Part shown: positions 1-12,300 of the stretch, piece by piece
How the letters are laid out: each line of letters opens with the position of its first letter
How positions within the stretch are numbered: the stretch's first letter is position 1
Assembly: GCA_026873275.1 (NCBI GenBank)
Contig: JANTUC010000011.1
Location: 496,001 to 560,000 of the forward strand
Direction of reading: 5' to 3'
Length of the DNA: 64,000 nucleotides
Origin: Pseudopithomyces maydicus
Lineage: Eukaryota > Ascomycota > Dothideomycetes > Pleosporales > Didymosphaeriaceae
Translations under genes and position numbers: made by a program
The notes under the pieces: generated by a model
The model's database searches: none
What the model saw: the letters and a program-made list of their open reading frames with translations, nothing else
Told to the model about the DNA's origin: nothing

Positions 1-358
1 TCTTTGCAGCTTCCTCTGAAGGTCCTTTCTCCGCCACGGACGGGTCCCGATCCCGACTGGTCACCGTTGCTGATCTCGTCACTGCGCTCGGCGTAGTCGG
101 CTCCAACGCAGCATCTCCCATGGCCTGTGGCGCTGTGGTATCAATCACCTGAGGGGCTTCCCTCCACCTTCCGTGGCCATCATGAACCGGTGGTATCTCG
201 GGCTGATTTAACACCACCACGGGATCCAAGTCGATCTTCTCGCGGTTCTGATGCGCCGCTACCTCCAACCCTGCTTCGTAATCGTGGATCCGTCCGAACG
301 CCCTCGCGCCATACTTCCTATCCTCCGGACTCTCAGGACTGACAGGACTCTGAATCAT
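1..358 (-). CDS. N-terminus of unknown protein, cut by the left window edge
   Basis: An open frame runs from an ATG at 358 leftwards to base 1 with no stop, giving 119 residues. It begins MIQSPVSPESPEDRKYGARA and is rich in Pro, Glu, Asp and Val, with no signal peptide, membrane segment or Cys. Codons look coding and the frame stays open over its whole length, which is why I call it although the gene is incomplete. A second in-frame ATG lies at 121. Acidic, Pro-rich N-termini like this occur ahead of a single membrane helix in some fungal proteins, but nothing visible here proves that. No function can be given. Upstream lies a 1.3 kb gene-free stretch that should hold its promoter. Confidence 0.55.
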   Translation of the reverse strand, partial: MIQSPVSPESPEDRKYGARAFGRIHDYEAGLEVAAHQNREKIDLDPVVVLNQPEIPPVHDGHGRWREAPQVIDTTAPQAMGDAALEPTTPSAVTRSATVTSRDRDPSVAEKGPSEEAAK

Positions 359-1643
359 GACGTGTACGTGTGTGTACGTGTATGTACGTGCACCGCCTTC
401 GATGCTCCCCCAGATCGTCGCAACACGAGCGTGTGGAAATAACAAAAGCAAGAGTGCGAAAACGCAAAGCGCCAAATACGCACAAATGCGAGGATCTCGA
501 AAAAAAAGAGCCCACGTACGTACGTAGTTTGGTTTTCCCCACGGGCAGGCACAGGCACAGAAAAAAGACACCCTCGCCCTAAAGAAGCTTGTCGCGCTCC
601 ACCGTTTCGAACGTTCCGCCTGCCAAACCCCTCGTATATGTCTCCATCGCCAACGACATCATCGCGCACCGTGAAAACGAGCCGCGGCTGAGGATACGAG
701 CACCGTCCGGCGAATCAGCGCCCGCGAGGTCGGCGACGCTGGCTCGTACTACGGGGGTTAAATTGCGAGGGGGCACGAAGGGTAGGGGGAACACGAGGGG
801 GAGCATGGGGCGGGAGACACGGTCGGCGGACGTGATTGGGTGGGGGCGAAGATCGGATCGCTTTGGGTAGTGTTTACGAGAACGCGAAGACCGGTGGGGG
901 AAAAATGGTAAGTATGTAACGGGGCGCAACTAGCAAGGGACAGGGAAGTGGGAAGTCGAGATCTTTCTTTTCCATCGGTGCCTAGTTGGCGGGTGGGAGC
1001 CACTTTCCGTTGGGGAGGAGAGAGGGGAAAGAGGACCCCAAAGTTGCTATTTTGGAGGGGAAAGAGTTGCCGAGGTGCTAAAATTGGGAACGTGGTCGGA
1101 AGATTTCGTGACGTGAAACGGGAAACGGGAAACGGGGAGGGGTGGTGGGTTTTGCTTTTTGGGTTGGCCAGCTGTTGTTAAGTGACGTGATGGACTGCGA
1201 AGGCCAAAATTATCGATGCATAGTTCTTTCTCCATTCGTCGGGCTGTTCGAATTTGGTAATAGGCACCGCTTTTTCTTTGGTCTCTAATACCCAGATTTT
1301 TCCTTTACGTGCTTAATTGTCCAACAAATTATTTGTTGATCCTAGACTTTGTCTTTGCTCTGCTGCATCTCGAAATTTTGGTTAGCGCTATGGTACAAAA
1401 TTGGTCAAGCTGAAGGTACTCATTCGCACTGTCTCACATCGCTGTGCTACCCCAGCCCAGGATAGTAGCTTACACGGCGGCTAATCTCCACGCACCTACC
1501 AATCTCCACAATCAGAGTAAAAGGCGTATCCAGCACCCATTCATCTCTCGTAGAACTGACATCTCTCCGCCCACTCCGCTCCTCCGGCCCAGTGACCCGA
1601 AAATAAAGAACCCCCCCATTCATACATTCTATCCCATCCTATC
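359..1643. other. Gene-free stretch: promoter of the left-edge gene and 3' flank of the AA9 gene
   Basis: No convincing coding frame. It holds alternating TG/ACGT tracts (361-391 and 512-526), an A run near 501, a G-rich block at 769-814, and pyrimidine-rich sequence near 1600-1740. Confidence 0.5.
769..814 (+). other. G-quadruplex-type motif
   Basis: Runs of 5, 3, 5, 5 and 4 G separated by loops of 6, 2, 7 and 5 bases, then GGG after one C. This satisfies the usual G3+N1-7 rule. It lies about 410 bp upstream of the left-edge gene, with the G-rich strand being that gene's template strand. Function is inferred only from base pattern. Confidence 0.4.
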
Positions 1644-2920
1644 CTATCCACTCCACACCGCCGGCCCCGGAGGCACATACCCCAAGAATCCACTCCTCCA
1701 CCTAAGCGCCGCAGCATCTGTCCCATTGACAATCTCCTCCCCTCCGGTAGACTGAGCGCCGGCTCATCAGGTTGATACGCACCGGGGAACTTTACGAATC
1801 CCGTCGGTGTACCTTTTCACGACGAGTCAGCCACATCTCACTAGACTACTAACTCAAGTTGGGAGAGAAACACAATGCTGACTTACCGCCTCCTGGCCCG
1901 ATGATGTTTATCTGCGCGCAGTTGACGAAGAACTCGCTCGTGTTTCCTGTAGATGGATAGAGGTGCTCTACGCGCAAGAGATATTCTCCTGGGGGTGTGG
2001 TCTTGGGAATCGTGACTGGGAACGGCGTTAGCGTGTACTTCGCCGATTGACCATCTCCATGGAAGTATGTCTATTTGTGCCGGGAGGAAGTGCTCCTAAC
2101 CATTATACTGTTTCGCCCCAAGCAGCGCCCACGTCGTATTACTCGTCGGACCCGTATAATCGATCTTGAACCAATCGCCGTCGCCGTCCCACTGCGAGAG
2201 TTGCACGCCCTCCGGCTTCTTCGCGAGATACGCTTGTGCGGGCCCGATGTGCGTGATAGTTCCGTAGATTCCGATAACGAAGGGAGGGGTGACCTAAGTT
2301 TTGGGATGTCAGTATGCAAGCGGATGTATGACCTGTCGGTTTGGGTTTCTCCTCCATCTTTCTCCCAACTCAGTCGCATGACCCTGTGTCCTAATCACTA
2401 GGTCGCATATCTCCGCTCATCCTCAGACCACCCACCCACCACAGGTAGAAAAAACCCACTCACACCAAAGAAAACCTCAGGCATAAACCCCACTTTCTCA
2501 CCCGCAAGCACATCCGCCGTACCCGTTCCATTATGCGGCAGCCATCCCTCACGTCCGCAGCGAAAGCTCGGCGTAAGTACGTGCTGGCTGGTAAGCGGCG
2601 TCGCTCGGAGGCTCGGCTCGATGGGCGTGGGTGGAAGGAAGGGGCTCAGGGGCGCGCCTGGTTTTCCGGGCTGCCATTCCCCGCTGGATTCCGAGGCGGA
2701 GGGGAGGCCGGGCTGGCGGATGTATTTTCAGCAGATATCTGAGTAGGTGCCGTTTATGACGAGGTTGCCGAAGGAGTCTAGAGGGGGATGTTAGGTGGCT
2801 GAGGGTGAATCAAAGATGTGTGAAGAAAAGGGGTGGCTTGCAGTGGGCGTGCACGTAGGTTGTGGGTAGGGAGAGTGCTGCGAGGATGGCTTGGACGGTC
2901 ATTTTGAAGGGATTCGCCAT
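1644..2920 (-). pseudogene. AA9 lytic polysaccharide monooxygenase, frame interrupted
   Basis: Copper enzyme that oxidatively cleaves cellulose outside the cell. Exons read 2920-2842, 2777-2464, 2293-2101, 2054-1887 and 1812-1644. A signal peptide of about 25 residues (MANPFKMTVQAILAALSLP...) ends just before His1 of the mature protein, HYSFGNL, as AA9 needs for its histidine brace. Further AA9 marks are THIGPAQAYLAKKP (second brace His), WDGDGDWFKI, EYLLRVEHLYPSTGN, FVNCAQINI, TGFVKFPGAY and the C-terminal YVPPGPAVWSG. Intron 1 is of the rare GC-AG type (GCAAGC...CTAG); intron 3 is only 46 nt. Two faults: an in-frame TGA at 2730-2728, ahead of KYIRQP where AA9 proteins usually have Trp, and a one-base loss in the C run 1739-1742 which is needed to reach the family C-terminus. 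It is either a pseudogene or a good gene with sequence errors; other genes in the window show the same type of break. Confidence 0.75.
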
Positions 2921-4395
2921 GGTGAATTAGTTGCGAGATGTTTTGGAGTTGGAAATCGGAGTTCAAGTCTAGTCATTTTACCTGGTGACTTGATTGTAAC
3001 CAGTTCCCGTTTATCGTAGCCGACATGGAACAATAACAGTAGAACATAGAAAGGGGAACCAACCTGCAAGATATTATAACGAAAATAGTGAATTTACACT
3101 TTGGAATCATGTTTTGAATTTACCCCCATATGCTTTTCTATACTCAGCCACCTGTAGGGTTGCAATCTCTATTCGGGCTTTTCAGCGCGGGGCGTAAAAG
3201 TCAATATATCCGTATTCCGGGGAGCTGTCGGTAGTTTTTTCTCAGAACATACTTGTGTTATCTTCACAAGTTCCGGCTAAAGATAGCAGCCATTGGACGC
3301 GGGGAATCATCGGTAGCTATATACGAAGATAGGGGTAACCCAACAATTGGAAGAGAGTGGTTTTATTCAGTTCTCAGTATATCATACAAAATGCATGATC
3401 AAAACATTGCCATGAGCAAATCAACTTGGTACGCACCCCTTCAAGTCCTTTTTAATTCCCTCTCCAGCTCCTCATCATCATCCATACCCACCCCGCCATC
3501 TGCCTCACGATTAGCATTTCGCCACGCCAGGTCACATTTCCAAGTAACCCACAAAAGGAGTAGCACATCCACAAGAGGACCGAATGCAGGATGAAAAGAC
3601 CCCACGCGACTGCAGGCTCCATTTGCCAAGCACGCACGTATCACCGGTTGTAAAGATACGAGCGCGACTCCGTTTACCGTTGTGAACGATCTGGCCGTAT
3701 CATATCGAGCATATATGATTAGGAAGAAAGTGGTACGGGCCGCGTGTGTATGCACGTATGTATGGTGGATGCGTTGACGTCCAAGTGCGTGTCAATCACA
3801 TGCATGGAGAAAGTAAACTTGGTCAACTAAGCAAGTCTCACAGCACGTGGCCACGCCACTAGGTAAGACGTAGTTGATTTCTGGCCCCAGGCTCCGGCTT
3901 CCTGTCTTGAAAAGCTCACGTGAGGAATTGAATCCCACGGGGGCCGATTGTTGAGTTGGGCAAGTGGGTGGGCGCGGTCGTAACACAGGCAGCGCACGGG
4001 CGTTTCGACGCATGTGGGACAGAAAGTCAACTGCGAATTCGTAAGACGTTGATAATAATTTTGTCGGGTATAGCTTTCACACCATACTCAAATATGTGAA
4101 TATTGGAAACAACAAGCTGACAAAATTGATAATAGATACGTGCGGAGTAAAAAACCAATCCTAAAAGTACAGTACAAAGCTCCCTCGAGCTCAACGCATT
4201 AACGCCGCCATCAGACCAGAGGATATCTTGCCCAAACAGCTCAAAGTTGACACTTCCGCCCCTCCCGAATGTTCCGTCCCGGTATTGATGCCGCGGGAAA
4301 ACAACGCCAAGTATACAAATGCTAAATCAAGTACGCTGAGTAAGTACCAATGCCATGCTGCCAAAGCATCCAAAAGCTAGCAAACCCTGTCTATC
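2921..4395. other. Gene-free stretch: AA9 promoter side and YVC1 3' flank
   Basis: AT-rich sequence with no recognisable gene apart from one doubtful small minus-strand frame (3441-3755), listed separately. Confidence 0.5.
3441..3755 (-). CDS. Doubtful small ORF, 104 residues
   Basis: The frame contains a hydrophobic stretch (FGPLVDVLLLLWVTW) and an acidic tail DDDEELERELKRT before the stop. The tail and the helix look protein-like, but the N-terminal part does not, and an overlapping frame (3452-3637) is also open. It may be the last exon of a small membrane protein or chance. No family recognised. Confidence 0.2.
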   Translation of the reverse strand: MHTHAARTTFFLIIYARYDTARSFTTVNGVALVSLQPVIRACLANGACSRVGSFHPAFGPLVDVLLLLWVTWKCDLAWRNANREADGGVGMDDDEELERELKRT

Positions 4396-7300
4396 TCACA
4401 AGCTGGAGCCCAACCTTGGCCCATCCTCCTCTTTCTTGATAATTTTCTTCTTTGCTTTGCCCTTCCCCTTGCGCATTTCGCTTGGTGGACTCCGCGTTCC
4501 ATCACTACCCACGCTGCTCTTTTTGAGGCCTTTCACCTCCTTGAGAACGTCTCTAAAGCCTTCTTCCAGATTCGTCATCCTACTCATGATGATCCTGCTG
4601 ATTCGTTGCTCCTCCTCGCTGCCAGCCTTCTCCCTTTCCTTCATCCTAGCCGCCATCTCCAACTGTGTGCTGAACGACGCAGGGAGCGCACCGAAAGCTC
4701 CGACTCGTGGCATGTTATCGCCAATGTCGGATGCCAAATCCAAAGCCATCGCGTTAAAAGACGGTTGGCGTTGGCGCTGATTGAGTGAGGTGAAACTGGC
4801 AATGGCGGTGTTTTGACGGGTGAGCTGAGCGGGTGGCATTATGGTGCGGGCCCTGGAGGCGGGGGCGGCGCTGAGGATTGGCACACGTCCTGGGGTCGTG
4901 GTACCGCTGCGGGTGGGCATACGACCGGGTGTTGCGGTCCCGCTTCGAGTAGCTGTGCGAGGAGGTGGGCGCTCGGAGTGGGAAGAATCGTCCGCACCAT
5001 CTTTCGAGGGGCTGAAGAGGACGGTGTTTGTCGATAGGTTGCGATTATGGCCAGGTTTGTTTCGAGCACGACGCTTACCCGGAGACGATTCGGATACCAA
5101 GTTGATGCTCGACGCCGTAGGAGACATGACTCTGGCAGGTGTGCTACTTATGGGCGTACGTGGCTTGATTGTCATTGGCGTCCGGAAGTACTCTTCACCA
5201 GAGGTGGCCTCATTGTTTGGAGTAGATCGTCTACTTTGCTTTTGTACAGCATGGCTCTCCTTGGTGGTGTGTTCGGAGCCGTGCTCAGAGCCATGTTCCT
5301 CTTCATCGTTAGTGAGTAGTTCGTCGTCCCCGTCATCTTCGGTTTGTTGGGGACCCTCAGGCTCTTCCTCTTCGATGATCGGTCGCGTGAAAGGACTTGG
5401 ATTATCATCTGGATCAGACGCAGCTCTTGTAGCACTAAGTGGGTGTTTATTGCGTCTCTGTGTAGTCGGTCCGGTCGGCCCAGCGGTTTTGGTACGCCGC
5501 AATATAGGTCGCTTGCGCCATTCGAGGCGATCGAGAAGGGATCGTGAATCGTCTTGCGGGGCAACTGCATCACCACCTTCGGAACCCATCCGCTTCATCC
5601 AATCAGACACCACATTGCTCGAATTTCTCCTGCCTAGCGGGTACGCATTGGAAGGAGCCCGCTCTCGCAGACTAGGATCTCGGAATGGGCGCCGGAAAAC
5701 TTCCTCCAGGGCACGATCTTTGTGGAACGTCGTGATCGAAGGCTCACGCACTCTGTTGCCCGGACTGAAAACATCCATAGGACCACGAATGCTAAAGGCC
5801 GGAACCGCAGCGTGCACGTGGCTTCTGCCGCGTTGTTCTACAAGATCCGTCGGACCGTAAGCGAGATTGGATAGGAGCACACGCTCATATATGAAGATGC
5901 TAAACAGGATGGGGATGTGTGTGATCTTGATCAGAAGGCGATTCAGGCGAACAAAAGTCTTGAATGGCATGCAGTACTTGAGTGGAATCAAAAACCACCC
6001 CAACAGATTCGTTGGTGCAATGAAGGAAAACAATGCATCCGACTTGACCATGGAAATGGTGTTGACCGCAAAAAGAAACTGATGTTCCTCGTTGGCATTC
6101 TGCACCACTGCCATGAAGGAATTTGTCAGGACAGTGACCAGGATGGTGACAATGAGGAAATGGCAGATGAATAGGAAAAGCGCCAACAGCATCTTCCCCA
6201 AGATGTTTGCGTCGACCCAGATGTCCCATGCCGCAGGGGTGAAACCCATAAGCAGTTGAAATAGGGAATACGCTGTATCGCTCGGGCCCAGCTGATGATT
6301 ATTAGCATCGCAATATGACAGGTCATGGTGCTCACACTCACATCTTTCTTAAAAGCCAGGGTGAATGCAACGAAGAAGCCCGAGCAACTAATGACGATCA
6401 AGACCAAGATAGCCACCAGATCCATTGCCATCATTCGGAAGGCGATCAAAAGTTGGGAGAAGTAGCGGTAGTGGTCGAGTGCGGAAAACAACCTAGGGAA
6501 CAAGAGTACAGCAGTCGAGCCCAGAACATCGTATGCCAGACTTGCCATGTCGTGTCTGCTATGAACGTCGGGCATCAGGATACCCATCAGCCGCAAAACA
6601 TAGTAGAACAGAAACATGAGCAAGATGCCTAGATCAAAGGCATTCCATACGCTCATGATGTACAGACCAAAGCCTTGCTCGGAGAAACCAACAATTTCAT
6701 CGAGCATATAGCCTGCACTCCACACCCAAAATAGCCCTTCCAAAGCCGTGATGTCGTCGGATTTCTCCGCGAGCACAGCCAAGAACAACCCGAGCATTAT
6801 TCCGTACGACAAAGTGGAGAACAGGTTTCGATAACGAGGCACACGGAGTCGGGAGAGCTTGAAGAGCGACGCATCGTGGGGGTCGTATAAGGTCACGGTC
6901 TTTCTGGTCAGGTCGGCGATCTGGTCCTGCTGTCGCGAAGCTGGCTGTTTCGTAGGGGAGATGCGGCGCGATGGACCTGGACGCGATTGAGCATCATCGA
7001 ATGTGCGGTACTGGCGAGTCAGCGGTTCTGGCTTCCTGTGTAGATTGTCTGCGACCGAGTGGAAGACGATGGTGCCTGCCCAGATGGCTTCCAGCTGTTG
7101 CACGACGAGCGGGTGTGCGAGGAACTTCTTGGCCTGGGCGCGAATGGCTACCTCGATTGTCGAGGTGCGGGCAGAACGCGCACTCTGGACAGCCCAGGCG
7201 CCGCCAGGAGTGGCGATGCCGGGAGTGACCAGACCTTGCAGCGGATTGAAGTCGTAGCTCAGCGCGTCGATGAGTTCGCGGGTGGAGTACTCCTTCAGCA

Positions 7301-7931
7301 GGCGCATGGCCAGCAGCTCACAGGTGAGAGCCCTCGAGTTGTTCACGCCCACATTTCCTGGGTTCGCCTCGGCCTCCTTCCGGAACTGCAGACAGTTGGA
7401 CAGGAGGCAGTAGATGGCGCCGCGCGAGAAGTGGGACGACAGGATCTGCTGCTGGATGGGCTTGACGAGGAACTGCGAGACCTGCGGGGAGCGCAGCTGG
7501 TCCCAGGAGAGGGTGGTCTCGCATCGCTGGATGACGACTATGCGTATGCTGTGGGTGGTGTTGTAGATGGGGATGCGGTCTGGCGGGGAGGGGGAGGGTC
7601 AGCGCAAGTAGGTCGGGAAGGAAGCATGCAGAGTAGGAAGGAAGCAGGTAAGTAGGGAAGGAAGGATGGAAGGTGGTGGGCAGGCAGGTAAATAATAGTG
7701 GTGAGCAGACGTACCCAGGACCTCTGCGGAAAAGACAGGCAGCAGGGGCCCGTCCCGGGCGTGGTGGTCCTCGTCCTCGTAGTCCTCGTCGCCGCCATCG
7801 TACTGGGCCAGGTCCTCGTCGTGGTCGTCGGCGTGGTCGTCGTCGCGGGTGCGGTAGCGCCTCAGGGCCTGCAGCAGGGGCGTGGTCTCGGGGCGGTCAT
7901 GCTTGCGCGGGCGCAGCAATGATGCGAACAT
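4396..7931 (-). CDS. YVC1: TRP-family vacuolar calcium channel, YVC1-like
   Basis: Releases Ca2+ from the vacuole in response to stretch or osmotic shock. Three exons (7931-7715, 7579-6342, 6291-4396) join in frame to 1116 residues; introns of 135 and 50 nt have GTACGT and GTGAGT donors. Order: an acidic N-terminus (DEDLAQYDGGDEDYEDED), a conserved cytosolic domain (RELIDALSYDFNPLQG, FLAHPLVVQQLEAIW), six membrane helices between about residues 270 and 520 (for example GIMLGLFLAVLAEK, LLMFLFYYVLRLMGILM, LIAFRMMAMDLVAILVLIVI), and the pore-side motif LLMGFTPAAWDIW directly after intron 2. The long tail (about 500 residues) is Ser/Thr/Pro- and charge-rich, with a coiled-coil-like end near SRMTNLEEGFRDVLKEV. 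The tail is longer than in the yeast protein, as is usual in filamentous fungi. Confidence 0.92.
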
Positions 7932-9398
7932 GGGATCCCGCCTGGCAGGCTTCTGGGTGAGGGTGGAGGAAGGAGAGCGCGGGCGGCGGTGGATCCAGTT
8001 TCACGAGGGCGGAAATGAACCAATTTGATAAGAAAACTGATACCGCCCCGAACCGAGCGTGCTACCTGCCTCCGCACCCCTTCACCGCTCCTAGAGGCAT
8101 GGCGGCGAGGCGTGATCACCGTGAGGGAGAGAAGGCGCCCATGCCTGATAAGAGAGATCGTGGGGAAGCTCGCCATGCTGGGGTCCTCCAATAGAGACGC
8201 GCCGCTCTCCACGCCCTCGCGTTGGCGAGCGAGACTACTGCACTGCGAGACGCACTGCGGACAGGGAGCCCTGAGCCCTAGTCGCCATACGAACTGCTCG
8301 TCCGACGGGTGTGCTCGTCGATCCAGCACGATCGCCTTTGGGGCTCTGGGACGCTGGGAAAGCTGGGCAACTGGGAAAACAGCCATCGTCACATGCCATC
8401 GCGCCCCACTCCCACGACATCACCACCGCCGCCGCCCGCTGTCGAGGGCCTCTCCGTCCGCGCCTACGCATCCCTGCCGCCTCGCGAGTCTGCTCCCGCC
8501 GCCAGCATGTGTCTGCCATTATTTCCCTCACGCGTCAGCCGACCCCCGAGAGATATTGCCCTTCTGTTGTTTCACTACAAGAGAGCACGACGACCCCACT
8601 ATTCTACCACATCGGGACTAGCTCCAACCTCTCCCTATGGCCCAACCTTCGCCCTCGTATACATGCTATGCTGAATCTCGCCTGGAGCCATCGTCTTGTA
8701 ACTTCCGGCTCTGGCCTCCGAGCCGCCCTCATACGGCAAGCTGCGATTGCGCCATTGGCTCTGCGACCAACGAGCCCCGATCGATAGAGCGGTACGGAGT
8801 TGGGCGATGCGACAGCTTCAGTGGCCCATCGCGATCCAAGAACACCCCATATCCATGTTCTACGAATCCGTAATGTGATTTGGAAATGGTACCACCGCCT
8901 CTGAGTATCGCCATCGTTCCCGCAATCATCTCATCTTCTGTAGCACGTAATGATACCCGTCTACTCGTCCTCAGTGCGAAACCACAGCCACTAAAACCAA
9001 CTATTAGAAATGAGTACAATGCTTTATCTTCAACTAATCCCCATCCATAGCCAGTTGTTCGAGATCGCTTGTGACTTTGTTCCCTAGTCGCGTGGTTCAT
9101 GGTTGCTCTATTATCTTGGACAAAGAACTGAAGAGACTTCATTTCCTACAGCTTTGTTGCGTTGTCCATTCAGCTCTATTGTCCAACCCCCGTGTGCCCC
9201 TGTTGAACCGCCACTAGCACCGCAGCAATTGCTATTGTTCATTCCATCTAGATATCGATTGCCACGCGGTTGATTATTCGTCTTATAGACAAGCAGCCCT
9301 CGCTAAGAATTTCTCTCCGTGCGAAACTCTGAATTGTGCACAACCGGCGTGTTGAAATACTAACCTAGTTGTGAGTATCATCACCCACATCTACCATC
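7932..9398. other. Divergent intergenic region between YVC1 and the adhesin-like gene
   Basis: The first kilobase is GC-rich and therefore full of overlapping open frames on both strands (for example 8025-8621 plus, 7862-8392 minus); none shows domain-like sequence. It should hold the promoters of both flanking genes. Confidence 0.5.
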
Positions 9399-12300
9399 AT
9401 GTGGTTATTCAAGAATATGAACCCCACCGTCATATCCCTCTTTCCCTTTCTCATCCAGTTCACCCACGCCATCCAAACCTTCCTCAACGCCGTCGAACAA
9501 CTCCCAGACGTCGAACCCCAGCCCGGAGCTCCCGGCGACAACCCTGGAAACCCCGGAACCCCAGGCTGCGTCTATCTCGGCACCGGCTCCAACTGGAGCG
9601 GAAACGTCACCTACAAATGTCCAGACGTAGGGCAGGAAGAAATTCCTTGCATCGGCAACGCACCGTTTCAAACGAGTGTGGGCCCAGACGCAGGAACAGT
9701 ATGTGTTACCTTCTCAGGGGACCGTTGTCAGAGCGAGTCCGTGATAGGGACGCTAAGGTGGCCGGGTAATTCGTGTATGCAGGACTTTGGGAGCTTCTTT
9801 TGCTGGAAAAGTAGCAGGCCTGTGGCGATTGATGCGGCACCGTTACCTAGTGGGGAGTGTCCGAGTAGTAGCGCTGGGACGACGTCGATGGTGTCTGCGA
9901 CGACGAGCGTGACGAGTTCTAGGGGGCAAGCATCGGTCACAGGTACTGGAGAGACAACCAGTGGTTCTGGAGAAATGACTAGGAGTGCTGGACAGACCAC
10001 TGGGGGTTCAGGGCAGAACACCGAAGAATCTGGACAATCCACCATTGGTTATGGAGGCTCCTCGGGTACTCAAAATCCAAATACCGGTGAGACAAGCGGA
10101 GCGGAAATAGGTGTACCAGGACCGTCTGGAAGCGTGACGGGGCCCGCGACTAATACTGGGACTGGCGTAGGCATTGGCCCTCCCATAGGCGGCACTTCAC
10201 AAAATATACCCTTACCCACAGACTCAGAGGGAATACCTCAATCAGGTGCAAAATCACCTCAATCTTCTGGCCATGCCACATACGGGACCTTCACGTTGAC
10301 ATCGGCCGCATTACCACCCTCAGGCTCCCAGCCTATTTCTGTATCGAACTCCATTCCGAATTCTGACGCCTCGAATACCGTTCCTGGATCTTTTAACCCC
10401 ACAAATGGGGCATCTACCGATAATTCTGGCTCATCGAACGTGTAAGTATATTACCTAGCTTTCCACCAAGACAATTTACTCATAACACACAGTGCAACCG
10501 GTGGTCCCCCATCTCAATCTGATGGCGCTTCTCACAGTGCCGACACACCCGCTAACTCCAATTCTGATAACACATTGGCATCGGGGACTACGTATTCAAG
10601 TGACCCGTCACAGGCGCCCTCATCTGGAGATATATCCAACACGCTGTCTTCGCTGGATTCAACCGGGGCAACCATCGGGGTGCCGATTGGTACACCGACT
10701 GGAGCATCGCGCACAGTGTCGAATGATCTACCAGCTAGTGCTTCGACGGGAGCTTCGGTTGGTGCATCGGCTGGTGGATCTATGGATGGATCAACTGGAT
10801 TATCGACTGGAGTATCGACTGGAGTATCGGCTGGCGAATTGACCGGCGAACCAACTGGTGGAACAACCGGCGAACCGACAGAAGAACCAACAGGAGAATC
10901 AACTGGTGAATCGACCGGTGATCCGACTGGAGAATCAACTGGTGCGTTAGTTGGGGCATCAACTGTCGCCTCAACTGGTCTGTCAACAGGAACATTAGTC
11001 GGAGCTTCAACTGGAACTTCCACTATTCCATTAGCTGGTTCGTCGACTGGGGCATCAACTGGGGCAACAACTGGAGCATCAAATCCAGAAACAACTCCCA
11101 CATCGGGATCAACTTCTGGATATGAGTCCTCCTCTGGTAGTATCACGGATACATCTGCTACATCGCTATCTCCAAGCACTACTGGTACAGAAGGTTCAAC
11201 TATCAGCGAGAACTCGTCTGCAACAGCGTCTTCAGGTAGCGGGAGCGCCGCAAGTACAGCCAGTGGAAGTCTATCTGTTTCAGCAAGTGGAAGTGCTTCT
11301 GCTTCAGCAACTGGTAGTTCGGCGACTTCAGCAAGTGATAACCCCACATCTACTACAAGCCAGGCTTCTGTAATTACAGTAAGCGAGAGTATCTTAATTA
11401 CCGTTACTGCGAGTGCGACAACGACCGTAAGTGCGAGCGATACGTCCTCTTCTAACAGTGAAACTATGTAAGTATTGCAATATATCACACCTCAACATGT
11501 CATTACTTACAGCCATAGTTCATCGCAGTCATCCTCTGCAATATCTGCATCGTCTTCACCTACAGCTACAAGCTCGAACCCATCGTCATCCATATCTTCA
11601 GGATCATCTTCCTCGTCTCCATCAACGTCTTCAACATCGGAATCAAGCTCATTGATAGTACCATCCTCATCTGGTTCTATAATATCAGAGCCGCCTACAA
11701 GTACAGATGATTTGTAAGTTCCACACAATGACTAAAAACCGAATACTTAAACCTAACTATTACAGTCTACCGCCACCACCACCCACCCCTACAGAAAATG
11801 ATGATGACGATGATCATCACGGCCCTCCAATGTTCGTTCCCCATAAGCTCATCCACTCATTTATAAAATTCACTGACTATCCGCAGCATCCCAATCCCCC
11901 TCCCCATCCCTGTTCCGCCTAATGTTTGGCAACATGCAAGATCAGGAGCCAGAAAGGCCGGTGGCCTATTCCGAAACTTGTTCGGTGGATTACATCCCCC
12001 AAATTAAGCCTACCTGGCCTACCTGGCCTACCTAACATGCCTCGTCTACCCAATGTCAACCTTGGCGGTATTTCCCACGCCCTTGATTCGCTGAGAGGAC
12101 TAGGTTGTGGCGGTAGGAGGGATTCTGACACGACTTTTCTTTGCCGGGGTCTACCAGGTACACCGCGATTACCAGATTTGAATTTACCAGGCCTTCCTGG
12201 GTCAAACCCTCGGGGGTCGAATCCAAACAATCCACCGGCGCAGAATCCAAATAATCCACCAGCACAGAATCCAAACAACCCGCCGACACAGAATCCAAAT

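Noticed and set aside
1777..1807. A 31-nt GT-AG stretch that could hide the frame problem in the last AA9 exon
   Set aside because: Too short for a fungal intron and it would delete the conserved residues after FVKFPG.
4841..5860. 339-codon plus-strand frame opposite YVC1
   Set aside because: Lies opposite the low-complexity tail of the channel and shows no domain.
8025..8621. 198-codon frame in the YVC1/adhesin gap
   Set aside because: Arg/Pro/His-rich composition typical of GC-rich non-coding DNA, with competing frames on both strands.
10532..11488. 318-codon antisense frame with repeated PVDSPVGS-type units
   Set aside because: It mirrors the sense 12-bp repeat of the mosaic protein; a repeat length divisible by three keeps all frames open. 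The sense frame has signal peptide and matching splice sites.
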